Assembly (NCBI RefSeq): GCF_016545825.1
Contig: NC_052614.1
Location: forward strand, 24,012,559 to 24,076,558
From: Eucalyptus grandis
Lineage: Eukaryota; Streptophyta; Magnoliopsida; Myrtales; Myrtaceae
Length of the DNA stretch: 64,000 nucleotides
Direction of reading: 5' to 3'
In this document: piece after piece, positions 45,380-57,584 of the stretch
Numbering within the stretch: position 1 is the stretch's first letter
How the letters are laid out: every line of letters begins with the position of its first letter
The notes under the pieces: model-generated
Seen by the model: only the letters and a program-made list of their open reading frames with translations
Database searches by the model: none
What the model was told of the DNA's origin: nothing
Made by a program: the position numbers and the translations under genes

Positions 45380-46060
45380 ACCCCGTCGCTCATCCATAGA
45401 AACTCTTGTTGACCTTTGAATCTTTCTTTAATACATTGAAAGCAAAATTTGTGAATTCTTTCTCTAAGAGTGAAGTAAGATATCTATTTCTAATTTTTTT
45501 GAATCGAGTAACAAATTAATTGATTGGATTGTTGTTGTATTAATCAAGTATGGCCAAATCAACAATTGATACATGTGGTTCTACAAAATTAAGAATAAAA
45601 TTGTGTTTCCATCTCTGCTCAATTACACGCTAAATTAGGTGATAAATTATTGTACCATGTAAAAGCAATTTTTGCCAAAGACAAAGGAAATAACCTAAGT
45701 CTTAAAAACTCATTTGTTAGGGTATTGCTTAATGGTTGATTATTCATCCTTGCCAATAAATGGAAAATTTAGGAATTTTAAAGCCTCTAGAAAAAGATGG
45801 TTATCAACCCATTCAAGATGTGGTTTCCTATGAACATGTATGATAATATCTCACCCAAGCCCAATTGTTGTTGAACATTTTCAACAAATTATGTTAGGGT
45901 CAATTGTGGATTCGATTGGCAATTTTACCCCATTGGTGGTAACATTGGTTGTCATAGAATATCAAAATTAATCGGCATGTTAGGCCTAATAGGAATATTT
46001 ACATGGGGTGGAACAAATGGAGCTATTGGCTTTACATCTTCAATTGACCAACATGTTGAA
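45380..46060 (-). pseudogene. LTR-retrotransposon gag remnant, first part
   Basis: The minus strand reads MNNQPLSNTLTNEFLRLRLF, PLSLAKIAFTWYNNLSPN, AEMETQFYSQF, then FVTRFKKIRNRYLTSLLEKE and FTNFAFNVLKK. This is the gag capsid pattern of plant gypsy elements (compare FPLSLTGAAFTWF). Frames are broken. It is separated from the following part by the foldback element at 44478-45379. Confidence 0.75.
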
Positions 46061-46639
46061 ATTGTCTAATAAATAAAAAGCTTTCAATTAAAAATGAAAT
46101 TGTCTAATTAATTATGTGTGGCTATTTCGAATGACCTGTGATATGCGAGAGATATATTATTAAATAGGAGAGTCAAACTTATAGCGACGGATATGATGAA
46201 TAAGAGGTAAAGGGAAAAAATGGAAACTAAGCTGAAAAATATATCTATATAGAATGAGTCAAGTGTGACCAATAATGTGGTTGATAGATTCAATCACTAA
46301 GCAAGCATGATCATCTACAAGGCGTGATTGCCTTGACCTAATCATGATCTAAAAACATTACATTGTCTTCATAAATTGAAATTAGACAAGCCGACTTGAC
46401 TATATGGGTCCAAGATCAAGAAAGAAACATTTGGCACAAAGCGCGAGTTAAGAGCATGTTTGTTTACACTTTAAATTAAGTAAAAAGATTGCTTATATAT
46501 TATTCAAACATTAAAAAAAGAAATTATTGCATGAGAAGCTGCACATCAAAATTTGATCGGCTTAAAAAAATCAATTAAAAATTGGCCAACCAACAGAGAA
46601 ATCAAAATCGCCGTATCTTCAAGACCCACGAAATGACTA

Positions 46640-47010
46640 AAAACGACCTGCGGACTTGACGTTTAATCTGCAGCGTCTCCTAAAACACCCTAGCCTTGAA
46701 TTTGACCCTGGGGTCGTGGCATTGACCATGACTTTGACCAAAACCACCGGTTTGACGGTCGAGGGCACTATCGTAATCTCTGCAAGCCACGTGTCGAAAG
46801 GCCCTCGTCGTCCCTTCGGGCCCTGTCTTTTTCTTTTCTCTGGGGCTCCGATTCGGAGCACGTGTCGCCGGATGTCAGTCGAGCTGGGGCCGTCCGATCC
46901 GTCCGTGGGACTGGATCTAACGGCCAGTGGCATTAGGGATTAGCGTGTTTCCAAAATGGCGACAAAAATTCCGTCCCACGTGCGAAATGGAGTTTCGCTG
47001 TGACGTCAGC
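46640..47010. promoter_or_regulatory. Orphan promoter-like island: W-boxes, G-boxes, TGACGTCA
   Basis: TTGAC occurs five times between 46656 and 46756. CACGTG occurs at 46788, 46859 and 46977; the first two read CACGTGTC, an ABRE-type core. TGACGTCA lies at 47001-47008. The island is clearly more GC-rich than the AT-rich flanks. No coding sequence, TATA box or transcript direction is evident on either side. Confidence 0.5.
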
Positions 47011-47089
47011 GTTACGAAACGAGGGCGGCCCGTCGGGGTGTTAGAACCTAAGCATGACGACAACGTCGTCAGGTCGATTAAAATGCAAT

Positions 47090-47455
47090 AGGAATGACTA
47101 GGAATGATTACAAAAAGAATTCATCAATTTTTGGCCCGATATATAATGTCGTTCTTGAATTTTAACTTAATGTATAGCATCATAGGTAAATTTTAAATTT
47201 TATACAGTTTATGAATTATATGAAAATTTTCAATATTATTCTTCCATTAATTTAAGTTTGAAGACAATATTGAATATTTTTAAATAATTCAAAGATAAAA
47301 TTGAACATATGTTCTAAGTTCGTGGATCATAATATGTAAATTAAAAGTTTGGGAATGTAAATTTTAGAGATTATATTGAGCAAATTAAAAATTCTTAAAC
47401 AATATTACACATTGAGCTAAAATTCAGAGACCGTTTATGTCACTTTGCCTAATGG
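47090..47455. mobile_element. Foldback element with sub-repeated arms
   Basis: TTGAATTTTAACTTAATGTAT at the left and the inverse of TTGAGCTAAAATTCAGAG at the right are related. The arms are made of roughly 50-bp units. No coding sequence. Confidence 0.6.
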
Positions 47456-50109
47456 TTGAAGCCAATAAATATTTAGGTAGATATGAGGTACCATGAATTG
47501 CATGGTTTCAATATAGTCATTTATCTTACTTTAAAAAAAATAATAAAAACATCTTTCTATTTGAAACATGTTATTTTCTTGATTTAGGTTATTTTTCAAT
47601 TTTGTGTTAAGATGTGTTGATTTTTGCTAACAAGCTCCCAACCTGATTGATGAGAGATTGTAATATTAAATGTAACTATCCTCCTCATGTTTTGTGTGCA
47701 TAATACATCGAAAATTCAAACTTTCTTTAAATCAAGGATATGCTTAACAAGTACTTTGGGACACTCAAAGATATATTAAAAAAAATCCTTCCATCACATA
47801 GCATGAGATAACTTAACCATTAAAACTTCTCGTGTTCTTCTAACGAGAATACATAGTTTGCTGATGAATAGACTTCATGTGATACGTAATACATTTTCTT
47901 TCTCATGACAACTAATACAAGCTACACAACTGCTTGTTCTATATATAATATGTAACGAGGAAGTTTAAGTATGACATAACGAGACTCATCTACAATCACA
48001 TGTTTTATTTTGTTGATGATATAATTGAATTTTCAAGTGGTATTTTGGGATAGTTTTCATGCATCACACTAAATCCACCTCATTTTTCATTCCATCGAAA
48101 GTAGATAATTCACATTAGAACTCGAGGATTCCTGAGGATGCTCCTTTCTCTTTTCTTTTGGCTTAGAATAGATGGTCGACATTGGCAAACTTTTTCTCTT
48201 CCTAAAGTTAGTAGTTTTGTTATAATCGATATCATTTCGAAATTATTAACTTGGAATGAAAGATATTCTACTCAACAATCGAAGGGTATCTCCTTCTGTT
48301 CTGTTCTTTTTGCCCCGTGTAAGTTGTCAACTCCACCCCATGCCCCATGTCTCGCGTAGGCAAGACATCCCTCTCTATCTCTGTCCCATGCCTTACGTAG
48401 ATATTTTGTCATACCTACTTCTGCGATTCCCAGGTTTTCTCCTCAAAAATTGATTTGTAAAGCTAAATTCCAAATTCTAACTCTTTCGAGATCTCACCCA
48501 AAGGTCTAAATAAGGAAGTCCAGCATTTCATCTTGGAGAGACCACTGAGAGTGAGCCTAATTTTGTATCCATTAGAAATATCCAGTTGAATTTATCTTAA
48601 AACAAGTTTAAGATCCTCACCACACAACTTCTGTGTGAGACTTTTCCACCAAATACTCTTCCCCTTGTGGCTCAATGATCTCTGCCTTACTTGCGAGCCT
48701 CTTGTGCATAAGAAGGCCACTAAGAAGGAGTTTAGGCCCAAAATCATTGAATTATTCAATTGCACTCATATTCGTTCGAAAGCTAAGACAACAAGATATA
48801 TGTATTGCTCCTCATCACCTCAATTCTCACATGTGGGACTCTTTTGCTTATTACCCTCGTAAGCGCACTTGTACCTCAACAAACGACGTGTGCATAAGGT
48901 TATGATAATTGTGCAAATAAGATGCGGGATATTCTCGAAAACCCTCTCTCACGTGAAAATTATAATGGAGAGGAGGAGTGTGGCGTACTTATCCTGCACA
49001 TAGAGTAAAAGGCCACAAACGACTTGCGAATCCACGCGTCAAATAATTTGTTAGTCAGGGAATGAAGAAGCAAAAAGCAAGTTTAACTTACATCATATGA
49101 GGAAATTCAACCTAAGAAACTTCAAATTACTAGATGGAATGGAACTCTATGCATGTATCGGCAAGCGATGCAAAATATCTTCCAAGATCAATACGGGTGA
49201 TGCCGTAAACATGTACAGAGCTTAGGAGCGTGGTGCAACTGGAGATCTCCATACAAATTGAACAAGCTCTAGGGTTTCTGAAGCACTAGGGTTTCTGAAG
49301 CTCTAGGGTTTTCAGGTGCTCTTGAGGTACCTTTTGATGTAGTGCATGCAGAGCCCCAGCCAGGCCCTGCCCTAGGTTTGTGGCTATTCAGAGGGATGAT
49401 CATGAGGGCGTGATTGTAATGTGCGATTCTTGAAAGCCGAGGCCCCACCGCTTGATCTGAGAATATTTTCTGAAGTCCCCCACGAGCGAGAATATACTCA
49501 TATTCTTCACCACTAGAGTTTGTCTCAGTGACAACCATTCTCATGTAGAAAGGAAAATATGGGGGATTCAAATCTTCACATTCTCAAAGGGGTTAGGGTA
49601 GGGACGATTTTTTACCTTAAGTATGGATTTTAATTTCTAAATTTTGTAAAGAGGCATGACAAAAGTCTAAAATTTAGAATAGAAATAGAGTAAGATTGAC
49701 AAAAAAAGAAAAAAAAAAGTTATAATTGGATGGCCAATGGGCCCTCATCGTCCATTGGCTCCTCCTGGGCGTCATGATTGTTTAGGGGCTTTTCTCCCAT
49801 GGCCTGAGCATTAGTGGGTCGTGTCAGGCTTCAAATAGCCTGTTTTCTCTGATGTCTCGCTGCCATTTTGATTTGCCCTTTCGAGCTTCGTTCGATTCCA
49901 CCATCACCGTGTGGTGCGAAAAAGAAAGCCTCAACTTCGTTATTTTGCAAGTTGCAGAAAGGAAGTCACGCTCAATTTGTGTCCGTAGATTCTGTGACCA
50001 TCTTTTCTGCCCACGAAAGGGAGACCAAAGGGATTTTGAACGAGAAAACGACACAAAAAGTCCTTGAAGCCTAAATGGTTTTCATACTCACACTCACTAG
50101 AAGTCCCAA
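47456..50109. other. Intergenic, no recognised gene
   Basis: Short frames only. A 17-bp tandem repeat (next entry) and a purine-rich stretch are present. The 100-codon minus frame at 49269-49571 matches no family I recognise. Confidence 0.45.
49269..49312. repeat. 17-bp tandem repeat with telo-box core
   Basis: CTAGGGTTTCTGAAGC(A/T) is repeated 2.6 times. Each unit contains CTAGGGTTT, the complement of the plant telo-box AAACCCTA(G). Confidence 0.85.
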
Positions 50110-50565
50110 GTGCCCCGTTGTGTAATGAGATTATCTAAATTTTTAATTTGTCCAATGTGATTCGTAAATTTTGGTTCAATGTGCAATGCCCTTCATGAAA
50201 TTTTAATTTGCTTATTGTCATTTGTACAAGTTTAATTTAGTTCTTGGATTATACAAAAAAATTCAATATTATCCCTGAATTTGAATTAATTAAAGAACAA
50301 TAAAGACATTATAATCATAAAAAATATAGAGTTGATATTTTTTTAGCACTTAACTTTTTCATGGATTCTATTGTTCAACAAATGATTCGCAATATTAAAT
50401 ATTTTCGTATAGTTTAGAGACTGAATCGAACATGTATCAAAAGTTGGAGGATCACATTTCGCATTTGGGTAAAATGAATGATATTGAATAAATTAAAAAT
50501 TTATGAGTCACATTCCACGCTGAATAAAAGTTTAGGAATCATTTATGTTATTATCTCATTCTAAA
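50110..50565. mobile_element. Foldback element related to the one at 47.1 kb
   Basis: AATTTTTAATTTGTCCAATG at the left and the inverse of GAATAAATTAAAAATTTATG at the right. The units GATTCGTAAATTTTGG and CCACGCTGAATAAAAGTTTA are similar to those in the 47.1-kb element. Confidence 0.55.
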
Positions 50566-51596
50566 ATTGCCCAACAATTGTTTCATGAAAGGGTGACATC
50601 AAATCGACGTGTTAACAAGAAGTTGAGATTGGGCTCGATAGTTACTAAAGATCGGGTAGAAATTAATGTGCCTGAATTTGAGTTGAGTTACTTGAGCATA
50701 TTGTTGAGTCTAGCTCGAATTCGTTAAGACCAGTTCGACGAGTTTTGAGCCTGCTCAAATTTGTATTATTCTTTCAATGATATTTATCAGCTAAATAGAC
50801 AGAATAAAGAAATTCTTAAGATTTTATAGCATATATAACTGCGCACACCCACGTATAAGGCAAATGAAAATGGCTCGAGCTTATTTAGCTCGAGCTCGTG
50901 TTTGGATTCATGTATGACTTACATTGTGATCAAGTCGAGTTTGAATATTTCGACCTTTTGTTGGGGGCTGAGTTCGGGTAGCAAATTTAATACTCGATCG
51001 AGCGTGAGATGGGCGTTGAGCACCAAATATGTGAATCGTCTCGAGCTTGATCTTTATAATGTATTGGCTTGATTCAACTTAATTATAAATTTTGCATCGG
51101 TCCATAATCACAGAGGTTTTGTTCTTATGTGGATTTTTCTTTTTTTGGGGAGGAGGGGATTTGTTATTTTATTTAAATTCTGACGAACGGTTCTCGGGTA
51201 CAAAGTTCGGAATTTTATCATGTGTTAACAAGCCTGGGGTCTTCAAATTAAGATAGGAATGGCATCTCCAAATTTTCTATGGACACATCGAATTTCATTT
51301 TCTTATAGAGAAATTGTAACGAAGTAGAAAATGGAAGAAAGAAAAATTATAGCAAGTACGGAATTATATCAAGAAAAAATGAATGAAGAATTTGAATGAA
51401 TTATTTTAGGATATTACGTTTATCTTCTAAATTTTCACTTTCGACTTTGTTATTTCACTCTTTAACTTTTGAGATGTGGAATTTGAAAATTAAAATAGTT
51501 TTTCCATTTTGACATTCTCAAAGTGCTTTTGGATAAACTCATTAAATTCTTTTTTTAAAGAAAAAGTGAGGAAATATAGTATACTGACATATAAAG
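50566..51596. other. Intergenic, no recognised gene
   Basis: AT-rich, with several GCTCGAGCT-like palindromes around 50870-51050; no coding signal. Confidence 0.45.
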
Positions 51597-52085
51597 GTAA
51601 GGGTTAATACCACACAAATTTCCAAATTCTCAAATAATCTGAACTTTTCGATGTGTCACTAAAAATTTTATATATCCAAACTTTTTTTTTTGTGTCATAA
51701 AAAATTTCGAACTTATTTCAGTGTAATAAATGTACCCTCAATCAAACCGAAATAGAGGATATAAATTTTGGTTTTATGTGACATAGAAAAGAAGTTGAGA
51801 TTTATGGGTTTTAGTGATATAATTTTTTTTTTTTGGGCACCACCACCTGCGGTGGTCTAACTGGATAAAAGCTCTCATAATGTCTACCCAGGACAGAGGG
51901 GTTCAAATCCCGCGGGACGCATAGGATCTTAAACACGACGTTGGGGTGGTGGGTCCTCCGTTAGTGTCACCCCATGGTTTACCTGCCGGCTGTCGGTTGT
52001 ACGAGATTCCTTGGGTATAAAAAAAAAATGGATATTTTATTACAACGAGCATCTTAAGTGTTTTTTGTGGTATTTGTCTTAAATG
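51597..52085. mobile_element. Foldback element interrupted by a SINE
   Basis: The left end GGTTAATACCACACAAATTT and the right end around 52055-52080 (TTTTTTGTGGTATTTGTC) are inverted partners. A SINE (51839-52028) lies between, so the foldback insertion is older. Confidence 0.55.
51839..52028 (+). mobile_element. tRNA-derived SINE (family member 1)
   Basis: Begins ACCACCACCTGCGGTGGTCT, with an A-box-like TGGTCTAACTGGAT and a B box GGTTCAAATCCC (51900-51911), followed by a tRNA-unrelated body and an A-tail to 52028. The 5' end resembles the SINE at 59461-59659 (ACCACCRCCTGCGRTGG). The target-site duplication is unclear because of poly(T) sequence at the left edge. Confidence 0.7.
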
Positions 52086-52492
52086 TAATATGTTAGGAAA
52101 GATATCTCTTCCTTTTTCGGGGGGAATAGGGCTAGAAAAAGCTACAATCAAGACTCCTTTCCCCAAAGTCCCTTCTACGAAACAAGGCCTCATGCGAACG
52201 TTAATTCTACCTGATAGCACTATAGTCGGTGCACTAAAAGTTCTAAAGTTTCTTCAATAAATTGCTCATGAGATTTTGACCATTGAAAAAGCCAGTGTGC
52301 ACGAGACACTCTGCCAACCTAAAATTCTTTTGTCATTTATCTTTCACAAGATCGCGAGTTTGATTTATGAGTAAATATTTGAATAGTTCATTTTGTGTTC
52401 CCTAACTATGACATATCCATGGGGGAAAATTCATGGCCGTCAGTATTTTTGTGGAGCTACAACAACGGGTTCGCCAACTTGGGACCTCCAAG

Positions 52493-53503
52493 TAGTGAGT
52501 GGTGTAAATAGCTATAACTTATACTGAGCACTCCATAGTATGTGTTTGACTCTTACAATAATGCTCTATGGTGGTCGTGAAGGAAAAGACTAACATGAAG
52601 TTCTAGATATATATCCCTTACCCCCATCCCAAAAAAAAAAAAAAAAAAAAAACCAAAACAAATGAGAATCAGTTTAAAAATTATATACTTAAAGATCTCG
52701 ACCAAAGAAGTCCTATAGTCTTTGCTAAAAGCAAGCAAGTTGAGGATGCTCTACTTTGTAGACAAGGCTCTTTCTGTACTTGACTTACGACCTTAGCGTA
52801 TCGCGCATACCAAATCTTTATTAAGTAAAACCCCTTTTAGGAGGCCAGCTTCCAGCCAGGCCTATGCGCAAGCGAATAGCCTTTGATCATACAGTACCGA
52901 GATCTAAACTACGATCTTAGACTTGTGCAGGCTCTTGCTTTTTGTTCCATGATCGACAGTAGGTTGATGCGAAAAGATGTTGTGGCTAGGCAAAGGAGCA
53001 TTAGCGAGTGGTGAAATGGCTATCACTCAAACCAAGCAGTCCAGAGCATGTATTTGACTCTTACGATAATGCCCTAAGCGGGTCGTGGAGGAAAAGACTG
53101 ACAGGAAGTGCTAGATATATATCCCCACTGAAAAAACCACAACAAAAAAGAACAGGTTAAAAAATCATATACTTGAGGACTCCAACCGGAAAAAAAATAC
53201 CTTCAATCTTCACAAGAAGCAAGCAAGTTAAGGTCGCTTTGCTTCGTAGAAAAGGCTCGTTCTGTACTTATGAGCTTAGGCATTTGCGTGTACCAAAATC
53301 TTTATTCAGTCATGCATTTTTTAAGGGGGAGCAGCTTACGGCCAGGCATGTGTGTGAGCCAAAAGCCTTCGATCATACCATGCCGAGATCTTGACTACGA
53401 TCTTAGACTAGAATGCTTCGGACAATTAGCAAGCTCCTGCCTTCTGTGCATGATAGATAGCGCCTCGATTCGAAAGATGCTGTGGCTGGGCAAATGAGCA
53501 TTC
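52493..53503. repeat. Imperfect tandem duplication, unit about 509 bp
   Basis: GAGTGGTG at 52497 and 53006 begins matching blocks. TTTGACTCTTAC, CTAGATATATATCCC, GAAGCAAGCAAGTT-like and GATCATAC(C/A) segments occur in both, in the same order. The copies have diverged by substitutions and indels. Content unknown; no ORF is conserved between copies. Confidence 0.8.
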
Positions 53504-54562
53504 ATGCTATAAAAAGGATGTTAAATTTTTAGGGCAGACAGAATGGGCCCATGATTGCTGTTGGTACCTGAGTAGCCCGTTAATGGGCCCCGCCTTACTC
53601 CAATCTAAGAACAGCGCACATGCCTGTCCGCTCATCCTATCTTACAGCATCAAGCGTCTTGAATTTCCTTATTTTCCTTCGGATAAGACCATTTCGATGG
53701 TGCTCGATATTTCGGAGAAATTTTTTTGAATGTGCCCGGACCGGGAGACGACCTGCTTGGCTCTCAGTAAGCTGTTGCGACGATAGAGATGGTTCCTTTG
53801 CCATGAGTGGCGAGTGGGCCGAGCCAAGACCGTGTTGAGTCTTCGAGAGAGGCGAATTGGGTAACCATGTCGGGGGCCGGCTAGCTTCCCCCAAGCCCAC
53901 CCATGAAGGGGGCAAGATTGATGGGCCCAGCCCAATGGGAAAATATTCAAGATTGCCAGATGCACCCGTGCCCGGCCCATTGGGCCACTCGTGCCCGATT
54001 GGATGGAATCACATACCAAAACGAATATCTGAAAATGGAGCAAGGCTAACGATTGGGCCTAAGACTTATTCAGATGCTTAAGGAGATGAGGGGGCCCACC
54101 TGTGGGTCCCCTCGAAGGTAGCCACGTGGCTTTGGACCACGTCCTTCACTAATTTCCTTCCTCGAAAAAGGAAAATTGAAGAAAACTTGTACTAAATTGT
54201 CAAGAGAGAACGTACTGACTGTACCAAAACGAAACCGGAACTGGCAACGTACGTGCGTTTGGAGCAATGTTTCAAGTTTGTACAACTTGTACTGCAACAG
54301 TTCGCTAGATATTGTCATTGAACACACCCCAAAGAACACAACAAAAAAACAAAAAATCTGTGTTCCTCTTCCATTTCCGAATGCAAGGCGAATATTTGAT
54401 CCAAAGGGTCGAAACCCCATTGCAATTAAAACTGCTTCAATTAGGTAAGATGAGATGAGGCGATTATTCAATATACGTGTTATAAAGAATCCCAAAAATA
54501 GAGTTGATGGGAAGTATATATAAGATTTATAGATGCTGTTTTGTTTACTAGGCATGTGAGTT
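53504..54562. other. Downstream of the 54.6-kb gene; GGGCCC/TGGGCC-rich stretch
   Basis: No recognised gene. Site II-type TGGGCC/GGCCCA motifs recur at about 53543, 53585, 53815, 53921, 53974-53985, 54053 and 54092. The overlapping frames on both strands here are not supported by any domain. Confidence 0.45.
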
Positions 54563-55109
54563 TTACATCGAGAAGCATCTAGGGTTTGATTTGGCGACCC
54601 TGGCCTTGAGGGTTGGCGCATCGTGGGGATCGGAATACCCGATCGATTCCGATTTCCGGTAGGCATGCGGCCTCGGGAGGTTCTCCGGCACGACGGTCTC
54701 AAAGGAGTTGAGCCTCCAAGGTGGGCAAGCCCTCTTCTCGCTCCACCTCGCGATTCTCGTGACCTTGTCCTTGGGCGCCGCAGCCATCTCACTAGCCATG
54801 GCCTCGGCGATCTCGCCGAGCCCTATGAACGAGTTGCCCATCTCCACTAGCCCGATGACCATCATCGCCACTCTCGCCGCACCCGTCTGCACCTCATTCC
54901 TCTTCCTGGAAATTGCATCCGATCAATGTCTAATCAAAATGAAGAGATTCCGATACAAAGTGGAGAGAATGAAGTAACAAAAGATTGACTCACCTGGAGG
55001 CTTGTACTGTTCTTGAAGTGATGATGGAGGAGGAGGAAGAAGATGGAAAGTTGGTTGAACGGGAGGTGGGAGGAGAGGGATTGAGGCAGCAAGTAGCAGC
55101 CATGGCCAT
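54563..55109 (-). CDS. Small probable plastid-targeted plant protein, function unknown
   Basis: Two exons, 55109-54994 and 54905-54563, are joined by an 88-bp GT/AG intron (donor CCTCCAG then GTGAGT, acceptor TTTCCAG) and give 152 residues. The N-terminus (MAMAATCCLNPSPPTSRSTN then a serine run) is rich in A, S and T, lacks acidic residues and looks like a chloroplast transit peptide. The mature part has a hydrophobic helix (ARVAMMVIGLVEMGNSFIGL), an alanine/glutamate stretch and a basic, proline-rich motif PPWRLNSFETVVPENLPRP, and ends in CFSM. I believe the motif belongs to a conserved land-plant family but cannot name it. A second in-frame ATG follows two codons after the first. A TATA box and CT-rich leader upstream support a real gene. 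Confidence 0.8.
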
Positions 55110-55275
55110 CTCTCTCTCTCTCTCTCTCTCTGAATAGAAAAATCTAATGATGATGCGTAAGTATCAAGAGGAGGACTTCAGGGGTTAATATAGGGAGAAG
55201 GCTCCAGCTTGGGGTTAGTCATGTAAAGGTAGCTGAAAAGGACCCCATTTCTTTGGAACTGAACACGTGGGTTGG
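55110..55275 (-). promoter_or_regulatory. Promoter of the small plastid-type gene
   Basis: On the minus strand, TATATTAA (55185-55192) lies 76 bp upstream of the start codon, with a (GA)n leader at 55110-55131. A perfect G-box CACGTG lies at 55264-55269, common in light- and ABA-responsive promoters. Confidence 0.6.
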
Positions 55276-57545
55276 ACCCTTCCATCCAATCAAGGCGCCA
55301 ATTTCGGTAGAAATTTCACTCCTAACATCTTGATTAAGACATGCCAAAAGGCGGAAAAATATCATTTAAAACACGACCCATCATCGAAATCCCAATAAAA
55401 AGATTTGGAAATACACTCTCATTGCCGTAAAGTATGTATAGCTTTATTTACTCACGTTAGAAGATCATTTCAAATTAGAAAGGAATCCCGGTATAACTTA
55501 TGGTCGGGGCTTTCTCAACTCATCAGGGATCGAGATGGAATCATAAGACGAATCGAATTTGAAACCCCGGAGCTTCTCGACTTGCAAAGTTCCAAACCTG
55601 TCTTCCTACCGAATCGATCTACCGTTCGGTCTGTGGTTGGAACGAGGGTTTGAGACAAGAAACTCCTCACGTTTTCAACGTGAGTACCGTTCCTACTACT
55701 CCTTGCTTGCTTGCCGTCTTCCACGACTGCGGGGGCGGGAGGCGTGTTGGGAATGGCTTCCTTCGCGTTCGATTCGAAAGAGTGTTGGGAGAGCTTGACC
55801 GGGACAGGAGAGAGAAACACCGACCTCAGCATAGCGAGAACTTCCAAAAATCAGATTTTGGACATTGTGGGATGCGATGAGCTCGCAAGTTTCATGCGCT
55901 TTTCTCCAATTCCGGTGCTTTCCTTGAATGGCTCGTCATCTTCCCCGGATTGAAAGATTTTCCCCTCAATTTAAGGCATGATTTATTATTTAATTTGCTA
56001 CTAATAATTGTGAAAATATTTAATTGGGGAAGCAAACTGAAATTAATAAAATTTGAAATCAAGATATTTAACTCTAATAGTATGTGAGACTGCTGATTAT
56101 TCTAACAACTTAAATTATTATATAAATATATGATTTATTATTTAATATTTTAATAATTGCGATATATGTGATTACGACGGGTGATGACCGAGAGATCGGC
56201 CTCTTACGAGGTCGTTTGAGTTCCACCCTGCTCCTCCTCCATTATAGCCGGTTCCTCGAGGAACCATAGAAAATGGCATTTCCCACTTCCGCTCCATCAT
56301 CTCGCCGCACGCTCTCTAAAATTCATGTTCGGTTTGATCTTTAAGCCGTGTTTCGGCTTTTGTTCTGAGTCGATTTTGGATTTCGAGGAAAAGTTGCCGT
56401 CAGTCCGCAAGCTCCTTGTCATTTAGAGGTCCTAGATTGCGGTATCGTTTGCGTTTCGTATAGATCCTCGAAACAAAAATAAGTGCAAAGGACTTTGGAC
56501 GGGGATTGCCATGTTAAAGATGAGTAGAGCCAATATGCTGGCGAGGAATCACGACCGTTGGTGAGACCTTGTCGGGCTCAGCCAATGTTCGACGACTCCT
56601 CATCTTGCTCGGGTGATGAGAAGCATTTCCAAAGTCCTTTAGATCAAAGGAAAGAATAAAAATTTAAGAAAAAATTCAAAGTAAAGATTCGAAGTGCCCT
56701 CGATTTTTTAAATAAGGGTTTCAAATTAATACATGAAATGCTCTCATTTTATTAAATAAGGGTTTCAAATGAACATTATTTAAAAAAAAAAGGCATGAAA
56801 TAGTCATTTTAATCTCAAAAAATTGCTTGACCTTAGGGAAATTCTGTTTTTTACTTTTATTTTATTTCATTTTTTCTTTTTCTATTTTTTCTTCCCAAAA
56901 AAAAGCTAAAATTTTATTTTTTAAAAAAACAGCACGATAGGGTTGGCAACCCTCCCCCACCTATGGTTGCCTCCCCATCATCATTGTGGTGTTGACCATG
57001 GCTAATGAGCCTCATCAACTAAACATGAAGGTGAGCATACCCTTGCTAGAATTGGGAGAGGGTTGCCAACGACCCCACCGGCCATGGCCGACACCCCATT
57101 GACAATAGGATGGCAGCCACAAGTAAGAGGGTTGGGGCAAGCTCACGCTTGTGTGTCTTTTTTTTTAGTCTTTTTTTTTAATGGAAAAAATAGAGACAGG
57201 GAAAAAAAAAAAAAAATAGAAAAAAATATTAAAAGACAGAAAATGCCCTTAACATTGACCTTTGACTCCAAGGTCCTATTCCTCCAAGGGACTTTCATTC
57301 AAGCGAGGCTCAAAAGTCATAAAAGTCAAGAAAATATTCATTGGTATGTCCGTGCCATGTCATCTGCTAATGTGGTACACACATACCACTCATATATCGA
57401 CTTGGTCCTGTGGGGACCTGCTGGAAAATGGAAGGGCTAGCTCAACTTGGCACGGCTCGGTAGTAGAAGAAAAGACAGGTCAATGGGTCAAGAAATGCGT
57501 AACGCTCCTACTCGAAAAAGTTCTCTCCTCAATTGAATTTTATGG

Positions 57546-57584
<39 letters not shown>

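Noticed and set aside
54070..54792. 240-codon minus-strand frame overlapping the end of the small plastid-type gene
   Set aside because: It overlaps the better-supported exon 2 in another frame and its translation has no recognisable domain.
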